Positions 1 to 4,563 of a DNA stretch of 8,402 bases are shown here, piece after piece. How positions within the stretch are numbered: position 1 is the first letter of the stretch; every line of letters starts with the position of its first letter. The notes beneath the pieces are model-generated. The model did no database searches. It was given only the letters and a program-made list of their open reading frames with translations, and was not told where the DNA came from. A program made the translations under genes and the position numbers. This stretch comes from Acidobacteriota bacterium (GTDB lineage: Bacteria > Acidobacteriota > Blastocatellia > Pyrinomonadales > Pyrinomonadaceae). The stretch spans positions 1 through 8,402 of the forward strand of contig JAFBAJ010000654.1 of the NCBI GenBank assembly GCA_019247865.1, given 5' to 3'.

Positions 1-35
1 CGGAGCTCGACACACGGCTCGCTGCCGACACCTGA
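1..35 (+). CDS. Possible 3' end of an upstream gene (partial)
   Basis: Reading from base 3 gives the peptide ELDTRLAADT followed by a TGA stop at 33-35. This composition looks more like a real protein C-terminus than the other frames. A second frame stops at 47-49 after an Arg/His/Cys-rich peptide, which is less protein-like. If real, this gene ends 16 bases before the likely start of the TPR gene, so the two could be co-transcribed. Too little is visible to name a product. Confidence 0.35.
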   Translation, partial: ELDTRLAADT

Positions 36-51
36 AAGTGAGGCTTTGAAG

Positions 52-972
52 ATGATGTTGAAGACGCGTTTGATGATGACACTCATGCTCGGCCTGCTGT
101 TCGCATCTCAGGCCGCGACAACCAATGCTCAGCAGGCAGCCACGCCGGAGATGAAGACCGAGGCGAACAACTTTTTCCAGCATCAGGACTGGACGAACGC
201 GGCGAAGGCTTACGAGGCGATCTCGAAGCTGGAGCCGCAGAACGCGGGCGCGTGGACGCGCTGGGGCACGGCGCTGCTCTCGACCGGCAAGTACGAGCGC
301 GCCGCAGAGGTCCTGAAGCACGCGGTCGAGCTCAACCCGCAGCAGTTCATCGCGATGTACAATCTGGCGGGAGCTTACGCGCGTCTGAACGAGAAGGCGA
401 AGGCTTACGAGTGGCTGGATAAAGCTGTGCAGGCCGGATTCAGTAACCCGCAGTTGATGACGACGGATGAAGACCTCGCTTCCCTGCGCGGCGAAGCGCG
501 CTTTAAGGAGCTGGTCTCGAAAGCGACGGCCAACGCCAGGCCCTGCTCGGTCGAGCCGCTGAACCGGCAGTTCGATTTCTGGGTCGGCGAATGGAACGTG
601 CTCAGCACGCAGGGCAATCAGCAGATCGGAACCAGCAGCGTGCAGCTCATCCTCGGCGACTGTGTGGTCTTTGAGAACTGGACGGGCGGCGGCGGGCTGT
701 CCGGCAAGAGCTTCAATTTTTATAACACACAGAAAGGCAAGTGGCAGCAGACCTGGGTAGACGACAAGGGCGGCTCCATCGAACTGCTCGGCGAATACAA
801 AGACGGAAAGATGCTCTACACCGGCGAGCAGACCTTGCAGAACGTCAAGACGCTCCACCGCCTGACCTTCTTCAACCTCCCGGACAAACGCGTACGCCAG
901 TTCTGGGAGACCTCGACCGACGACGGCAAGACCTGGACGGTCGCCTTCGATGGCACGTACGTGAGGAAATAG
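52..972 (+). CDS. Secreted TPR protein with C-terminal DUF1579-like (lipocalin-type) domain
   Basis: The product is a 306-residue protein. The start is placed at ATG 52 because the AGG of GTGAGG (38-43) sits 8 bases upstream; a TTG at 46 would leave only 2 bases, and ATG 55 is a close alternative. Residues 1-27 are a signal peptide: Lys/Arg near the start, the hydrophobic run LMLGLLFA, then a TNAQ-type cleavage region. This implies export to the periplasm. Residues about 34-135 form three TPR units; the second and third are clearest, with AWTRWGTALLSTGKYERAAE and an AMYNLAGAYARLNE-type helix pair. A linker (about 136-160) leads to a C-terminal domain beginning with FDFWVGEWNV, the hallmark opening of DUF1579/lipocalin-like beta-barrel domains, and rich in Trp and beta strands to the end. 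Cys165 and Cys204 could form a disulphide. TPRs normally bind protein partners; the ligand of the barrel is unknown. Function is not assigned. The stop codon overlaps the first unit of the downstream repeat array. Confidence 0.88.
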   Translation: MMLKTRLMMTLMLGLLFASQAATTNAQQAATPEMKTEANNFFQHQDWTNAAKAYEAISKLEPQNAGAWTRWGTALLSTGKYERAAEVLKHAVELNPQQFIAMYNLAGAYARLNEKAKAYEWLDKAVQAGFSNPQLMTTDEDLASLRGEARFKELVSKATANARPCSVEPLNRQFDFWVGEWNVLSTQGNQQIGTSSVQLILGDCVVFENWTGGGGLSGKSFNFYNTQKGKWQQTWVDDKGGSIELLGEYKDGKMLYTGEQTLQNVKTLHRLTFFNLPDKRVRQFWETSTDDGKTWTVAFDGTYVRK

Positions 973-1127
973 TGGTCAGTGGTCAGTGGTCGGTCAGTGG
1001 TCGGTGGTCAGTGGTCAGTGGTCAGAAGAAAGCAAAGAGAAACGGTTGGCAGTGATTCAAGTTACTGCCAACCGTTTCTCTTTGCACTCTGTTCTAACTG
1101 ACCACTGACCACCGACCACTGACCACT
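971..1127. repeat. Palindromic AGTGGTC heptad array filling a convergent intergenic gap
   Basis: From 971 to 1023 there are seven heptads of AGTGGTC or GGTGGTC with one 4-base partial unit (GGTC, 992-995). From 1097 to 1127 the same heptads occur in inverted orientation. The 28 bases 992-1019 are a perfect inverted match of 1097-1124. The outer arms flank the inner hairpin at 1032-1085. The first unit uses the last two bases of the TAG stop of the TPR gene, and the last uses the final A of the protease TAA stop, so the element abuts both genes without a spacer. This resembles short tandem heptanucleotide repeats known from some bacterial intergenic regions; its origin and role are not known from the sequence. 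Confidence 0.9.
1032..1085. terminator. Long perfect hairpin, probable bidirectional terminator between convergent genes
   Basis: Bases 1032-1053 pair perfectly with 1064-1085 (22 bp). The stem extends to 24 bp through a G-T and an A-T pair, leaving the 6-base loop TTCAAG. The outer stem is purine-rich on the 5' side (AAAGAGAAA) and T/C-rich on the 3' side (TTTCTCTTT) on both strands, so an A-rich lead-in and T-rich exit exist in either direction. There is no long uninterrupted T tract after the stem, so the terminator call is an inference from shape and position between two convergent stop codons. Confidence 0.65.
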
Positions 1128-2827
1128 TAGCTTGGGTTGCGTTTGTTCTGTGCGGCGGCGGCGAGCTGTTGGGCGCGCGGCAGCACGTCGATGGCCTTCG
1201 TGATCTGCGGATCGTCGGCGTTGAAGACCTGGAACGAGGTCGTCGAGCCGTAGGCGGCCGTCACCAACTCGTAGCGCAGTTGACGCTCGATGTAGGCGCG
1301 CTCCTTGTCGAGCTGCGCGGGCGTGAACTTGTAAATCGGCTTCGAGGCGACGAAATCTTTGAAGGCTTTGTAGAGCGTGTCCGTCATCGGAAAGTCCGTC
1401 GCCGTCAGGTCGCGGCCGAAGTCAATCGGACGCTGGACTTTGTAAGCGTCAAAGCCGGCCACGCGACCCGCCGCCAGCTCCATTGCGAAAGCGAAGACCG
1501 GATCGGTCACGCGCTGCTGCGCGGGCGAGATGAGACGCGGGCTCACCATCTCGTCGGGCGTGATGCCGCCGCCGCCGTAGACCGCGCGCCCGGTGTCCGT
1601 GCGGCTCTCCGGCCCGGTCGGAGCCACCGGAGTCTTGTTCGTCTCGCGGCTGATGCCGCCGTTCGTGTAGTAGTCGTAGAAGCCTGCGTTGGAATAATCG
1701 CGCTGGATCAGGCGACCCGAAGGCGTGTAGTACTTGCCGATGGTCAGCAGCAGTGCGGACCCGTATTCGAGCGGGAACGGAATCTGCACCAGCCCCTTGC
1801 CAAAGCTGGTCTCGCCGACGATGAGCGCGCGGTCGTGGTCTTGCAGCGCGCCGGTCAGAATTTCCGAAGCCGAGGCCGTGCCGCGATTGACGATGACGAC
1901 GAGCGGCGTCATGTCCGGCTGCTCGTTGTCGGCGTAGTAGGGCTGCGTGCTGCCGCGGACGCGCCCCTGCTGTTTCAGGATGAGCTGGCCGCGTTGCAGG
2001 AAAGTGTTCGCCACCTTCACGGCCTGGCTCAAAAGGCCGCCGCCGTTGCCGCGCAGGTCGATGACCAACTGCTTCATGCCCTGCGAATGCAGATTCTCAA
2101 GCGCGTTCGCAAACTCGTCTGCGGTCGTCAGGTTAAAGCCGCCGCTCATGGCGATGTAGCCGACGCCCGGACGAATCATATAAAACTCCGGGATCGAAGG
2201 CTGCGGGACGGCGTCGCGTGTGATCTCGACCGTTTCGACCTTGTGCGAGGCGAGGCGTTCGACCGTCACCTTGACGACCGAGCCGCGCGGCCCGCGCAGG
2301 TTCTGCCGGACCTCGTAAAAATTCTTGCCGCGCATGTCCTTGCCGTCAACCTCAAGGATGCGGTCGCCGTAGCGCAGGCCCGCCTTCCACGCCGGAGCGT
2401 TCTCGAAGGTGGCGCGGATGAAGGTGTTGACCTGATCGCCCTCGCGCAGGTCGCCGATGGTCGCGCCGATGCCGTAATACTCCGAGCGCTGGTCTGTGCG
2501 AAACTCGTCGAACTCCGCGCGGTCGAAATAGTTCGAGTGCGGGTCCAGCGAGCGCAGCATGCCCGTGATCGAAGATTTGAAGACGGCGTTGTAATCGAGC
2601 TTGTTGCCGTCGATGTACTGATCCTGAATGACGGTCAGAGCCTCCGACACGTCCTTCTCGATCTCTTCGGCGTCGGCCGTCTTGCGCACGGGCCGCGTCG
2701 AGACGGGGCCGGACGCAGTGCCCGACGGCGACGTTGACTGCGCCGTGCGTTGTGCATAGATGAATGCGGGGAGCGTTAAGGCTGTGATGAGCAGCAAGCT
2801 GAGTGCGAATAAGAACCTGTTTCTCAC
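1127..2827 (-). CDS. ctpA: S41 carboxyl-terminal processing protease (CtpA/Prc family)
   Basis: The product has 566 residues. The GTG start at 2827 is supported by an AGGAG site (2837-2841 on the complementary strand) with a 9-base spacer. Residues about 1-25 are a signal peptide or membrane anchor (FLFALSLLLITALTLPAFIY), so the enzyme acts in the periplasm. An N-terminal helical segment (about 50-112) precedes a PDZ domain (about 115-195, with AGLRYGDRILEVDGKDM), which in this family binds substrate C-termini and gates the active site. The S41 core follows at about 220-375. The catalytic Ser319 lies in NRGTASASEI and Lys344 in SFGKGLVQ, exactly 25 residues apart as in characterised C-terminal processing proteases; Gln348 is four residues on, completing the Ser-Lys-Gln set seen in CtpB. 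A roughly 130-residue C-terminal extension (about 430-566) is Tyr/Arg-rich and not recognised. Known roles of the family are maturation or regulated degradation of envelope proteins; the substrate here is unknown. The ctpA symbol reflects family, not proven orthology. Confidence 0.93.
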   Translation of the reverse strand: MRNRFLFALSLLLITALTLPAFIYAQRTAQSTSPSGTASGPVSTRPVRKTADAEEIEKDVSEALTVIQDQYIDGNKLDYNAVFKSSITGMLRSLDPHSNYFDRAEFDEFRTDQRSEYYGIGATIGDLREGDQVNTFIRATFENAPAWKAGLRYGDRILEVDGKDMRGKNFYEVRQNLRGPRGSVVKVTVERLASHKVETVEITRDAVPQPSIPEFYMIRPGVGYIAMSGGFNLTTADEFANALENLHSQGMKQLVIDLRGNGGGLLSQAVKVANTFLQRGQLILKQQGRVRGSTQPYYADNEQPDMTPLVVIVNRGTASASEILTGALQDHDRALIVGETSFGKGLVQIPFPLEYGSALLLTIGKYYTPSGRLIQRDYSNAGFYDYYTNGGISRETNKTPVAPTGPESRTDTGRAVYGGGGITPDEMVSPRLISPAQQRVTDPVFAFAMELAAGRVAGFDAYKVQRPIDFGRDLTATDFPMTDTLYKAFKDFVASKPIYKFTPAQLDKERAYIERQLRYELVTAAYGSTTSFQVFNADDPQITKAIDVLPRAQQLAAAAQNKRNPS

Positions 2828-2836
2828 GCGATAAAT

Positions 2837-2841
2837 CTCCT
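2837..2841 (-). promoter_or_regulatory. Ribosome binding site of the protease gene
   Basis: The complement reads AGGAG, 9 bases before the GTG codon at 2827-2825. This strong Shine-Dalgarno match fixes the unusual GTG start, and no competing ATG with comparable spacing is seen nearby. Confidence 0.75.
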
Positions 2842-2897
2842 AAAACCGACCTTCTGGCAACCGACCAGGCCCCCACAGGAGCTTGGCTTGTTGCGGC

Positions 2898-2906
2898 AGT
2901 ATAGCA
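2898..2906 (-). promoter_or_regulatory. Candidate extended -10 promoter for the protease gene
   Basis: On the minus strand the sequence reads TGC-TATACT, a good extended -10 (TGN plus TATAAT-like hexamer), about 70 bases upstream of the GTG start. A perfect TTGACA occurs further upstream (2938-2943, minus strand), but the 34-base gap is twice the usual spacing. The two therefore cannot form a standard pair, and the extended -10 would have to work without that -35. Confidence 0.4.
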
Positions 2907-3007
2907 TGCTGGCCGGAGCAGGCTCTACGCCAGCGGTTGTCAAAAATGTAAAATTTAAGATGCCGGAATGTGCTGAAAAGTAGCCATCGGGGCGGCAATA
3001 AAAGCTG

Positions 3008-3109
3008 GTCTTAGGACTTTGGACTTTGGTCTTTGTGCGCTCTTCGAGCTTGAGTTTCAACCTTCAAGTCGAGTCGGACACCAAAGACCTAAGGCCAAAG
3101 ACCCAAGGC
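3008..3109. repeat. Inverted heptad array, consensus GNCTTNG, in the divergent spacer
   Basis: Bases 3008-3035 are four heptads in a row: GTCTTAG, GACTTTG, GACTTTG, GTCTTTG. Bases 3082-3109 contain four heptads of the same type on the other strand, which read there as GCCTTGG, GTCTTTG, GCCTTAG and GTCTTTG; a degenerate fifth follows to about 3116. The two 28-base arms match at 23 of 28 positions when inverted. The spacer between them contains a short weak stem (CTTGA near 3049-3053 with TCAAG near 3064-3068). The array lies between the divergent protease and riboflavin genes. No coding sense was found here. Confidence 0.78.
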
Positions 3110-3142
3110 CAATCTTTGAATGGCCGTCGCAAAAAACGGGAC

Positions 3143-3181
3143 TTTCGGGTAACATGTGGCTGTTAGCCCAAGCTCCCGAAA
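3143..3181 (+). promoter_or_regulatory. Dyad/stem-loop in the leader of the riboflavin gene
   Basis: TTTCGGG (3143-3149) and CCCGAAA (3175-3181) form a 7-bp inverted repeat that encloses an inner GGCT (3158-3161)/AGCC (3165-3168) stem with a 3-base loop. It ends 23 bases before the ATG at 3205. It could be an operator or an RNA structure in the 5' leader. It does not look like the conserved FMN riboswitch (RFN element), which I did not find in this spacer. Confidence 0.3.
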
Positions 3182-3204
3182 CTTTATCAGAGTGAATTAA
3201 AACC

Positions 3205-4404
3205 ATGCCTTTTGCTTCCATCGAAGAGGCCGCGCGCGACATTAGCGAGGGCCGCATGATTATCATCGTGGATGATGAAGACCGCGAGAACGAGGGTGAT
3301 CTGGTCTGCGCCGCCGAGAAGGTGACGCCGGACATCATCAACTTCATGGCGACGCACGCGCGCGGCCTGATCTGCATGCCGCTCACCGAAGAGCGTTGCG
3401 ACGAGCTGCACCTGACGATGCAGGTCGCCGACAACACCTCTTTTCTCGGCACGGCCTTCACCGTCTCCATCGAGGCGCGCAAAGGCGTCACGACCGGCAT
3501 CTCTGCGGCCGACCGCGCGACCACCATCCTGACGGCCGTCGATCCACAGACGCGCCCGCAAGACCTCGCGCGCCCCGGCCATATCTTCCCTTTGCGCGCC
3601 AAGACGGGCGGCGTGCTCGTGCGTACGGGCCAGACCGAAGCGAGCGTGGACATGGCGCGCATCGCCGGGCTCTATCCGGCGGGCGTGATCTGCGAGATCA
3701 TGAACGAGGACGGCACGATGGCGCGACTGCCGGAGCTGGAAAAGTTCGCCGCCGAGCATGACTTGAAGATCATCTCGGTCGCAGACCTCGTGCGCTATCG
3801 CATGCGCAAGGAGACGCTCGTCCGGCGCGCGGCCGAAACGGAGCTGCCGACCGTCTACGGCCGGTTCCGCGCCGTCGCTTTCGAGAACGTGATGAACGGC
3901 GAGGTGCATCTGGCGATGGTCATGGGCGAGGTCGCGACGGACGAGCCCGTGCTGGTGCGCGTGCACACGGAGAACGTGACCTTTGCGATGTTCGGTTCCT
4001 TAGTGGGCGAGACGGGCTTTCAGCTTCACACGGCGCTCGAAAAGATCGCGGCCGAGGGGCGTGGCGTCGTGCTCTACCTGCGGCAGCGCGAACATAACTT
4101 AGACCTCATACACCAACTGAAGACGTACGCACTGATGCAGGAGGAGGAGCTGAGCGCGCAGGAGGCGAGCATCGTCACGGGCTACGGCACGAACCGGGAC
4201 TACGGCGTCGGCGCGCAGATCCTGCACGACCTGGGGCTGCGCCGCATCCTGCTCCTGAGCAATCATCCGCCCAGGGTCGCGGCGCTCGAAGGCTTCGGCC
4301 TCGAAGTCATCGGCCACGTCCCGCTCGGCATGCCCGCCGCCGCCGAGAAAGAAACGGCCGACACTCGTCGGCTCAATACGACAGATAAGGAGATGGGCGG
4401 GTAA
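3205..4404 (+). CDS. ribBA: RibBA-type protein: DHBP synthase fused to a degenerate GTP cyclohydrolase II domain (RibBX-like)
   Basis: This is a 399-residue cytoplasmic protein of normal RibBA length. Residues 1-200 are 3,4-dihydroxy-2-butanone 4-phosphate synthase, which converts ribulose 5-phosphate to the four-carbon riboflavin precursor. The substrate loop [11 protein letters not shown] (22-32), [12 protein letters not shown] (49-60), [14 protein letters not shown] (94-107), [10 protein letters not shown] (123-132) and [19 protein letters not shown] (160-178) are all intact. One oddity is TGQTE at 141-145, where the family usually has GHTE. Residues about 213-399 have the GTP cyclohydrolase II fold sequence ([35 protein letters not shown]) but lack its chemistry. 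The three zinc cysteines (E. coli Cys54, Cys65, Cys67) are replaced by Asn257, Gly268 and Thr270. The EGRGIGL loop reads REHNLDL (295-301), and the catalytic Asp two residues before the conserved Arg (Arg331) is missing. This matches the described RibBX architecture, in which the second domain has no cyclohydrolase activity. A separate active ribA is therefore expected elsewhere in the genome. The Shine-Dalgarno before the ATG is weak. Confidence 0.92.
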   Translation: MPFASIEEAARDISEGRMIIIVDDEDRENEGDLVCAAEKVTPDIINFMATHARGLICMPLTEERCDELHLTMQVADNTSFLGTAFTVSIEARKGVTTGISAADRATTILTAVDPQTRPQDLARPGHIFPLRAKTGGVLVRTGQTEASVDMARIAGLYPAGVICEIMNEDGTMARLPELEKFAAEHDLKIISVADLVRYRMRKETLVRRAAETELPTVYGRFRAVAFENVMNGEVHLAMVMGEVATDEPVLVRVHTENVTFAMFGSLVGETGFQLHTALEKIAAEGRGVVLYLRQREHNLDLIHQLKTYALMQEEELSAQEASIVTGYGTNRDYGVGAQILHDLGLRRILLLSNHPPRVAALEGFGLEVIGHVPLGMPAAAEKETADTRRLNTTDKEMGG

Positions 4405-4408
4405 GAAA

Positions 4409-4511
4409 AAGTTTCTTCCGCAAAGGCGCAAAGAAAAGCAGGCCAGGACCGAGCAGCATTCAAAAACTTTGCGTTCTTCCTTTGCGCCACCAGCGCCTTT
4501 GCGGGAAACTT
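4409..4511. repeat. Inverted CTTTGCG/CGCAAAG repeat array after the riboflavin gene, possible terminator
   Basis: Bases 4409-4429 and 4493-4511 form a 19-bp inverted repeat with a 2-base bulge (TT, 4416-4417). The motif CGCAAAG occurs at 4419-4425 and 4427-4433, and its complement CTTTGCG at 4467-4473, 4480-4486 and 4497-4503. Alternative pairings between these copies are possible. The right arm runs into a T/C-rich stretch (ACTTTCTTT), so the RNA hairpin could end transcription of the riboflavin gene 5 bases after its stop codon. The repeats are less regularly spaced than in the other two arrays. Confidence 0.7.
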
Positions 4512-4528
4512 TCTTTACCGTGTAATAT
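4499..4528 (+). promoter_or_regulatory. Weak candidate promoter for the TamB-like gene
   Basis: TTGCGG (4499-4504) and TAATAT (4523-4528) are separated by 18 bases, and TG directly precedes the -10 hexamer. The -35 match is poor and overlaps the repeat arm, so this is only a positional guess. The -10 lies 35 bases before the ATG at 4564. Confidence 0.22.
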
Positions 4529-4563
4529 CTAGCTCTCCCTTTTGACCCGAACCCGAAAGACTT

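Noticed and set aside
741..1055. A 104-codon + strand frame overlapping the end of the TPR gene
   Set aside because: It is out of frame with the TPR gene and ends by translating the heptad repeats (VVSGQWSVSGRWS), so it is an artefact.
971..1127. CRISPR array
   Set aside because: The repeat unit is 7 bases, without unique spacers of regular length, and the two halves are inverted.
1169..2737. A 522-codon + strand frame opposite the protease
   Set aside because: It lies entirely within a well-supported S41 protease gene, and its translation is an Arg/Val/Ala-rich string with no family resemblance.
2938..2943. Perfect TTGACA on the minus strand as the -35 of the protease promoter
   Set aside because: It is 34 bases from the TATACT hexamer, and no -10-like hexamer stands at normal spacing.
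2824..3060. A 78-codon minus-strand frame upstream of the protease
   Set aside because: It runs across the repeat arm and the candidate promoter, overlaps the protease start, and has no recognisable motif.
2828..3204. FMN riboswitch ahead of the riboflavin gene
   Set aside because: The conserved RFN core and its length are not recognisable; only short dyads and the heptad array are present.
3057..3966. Minus-strand frames opposite the riboflavin gene
   Set aside because: They are antisense to conserved RibB motifs and have no protein-like features.
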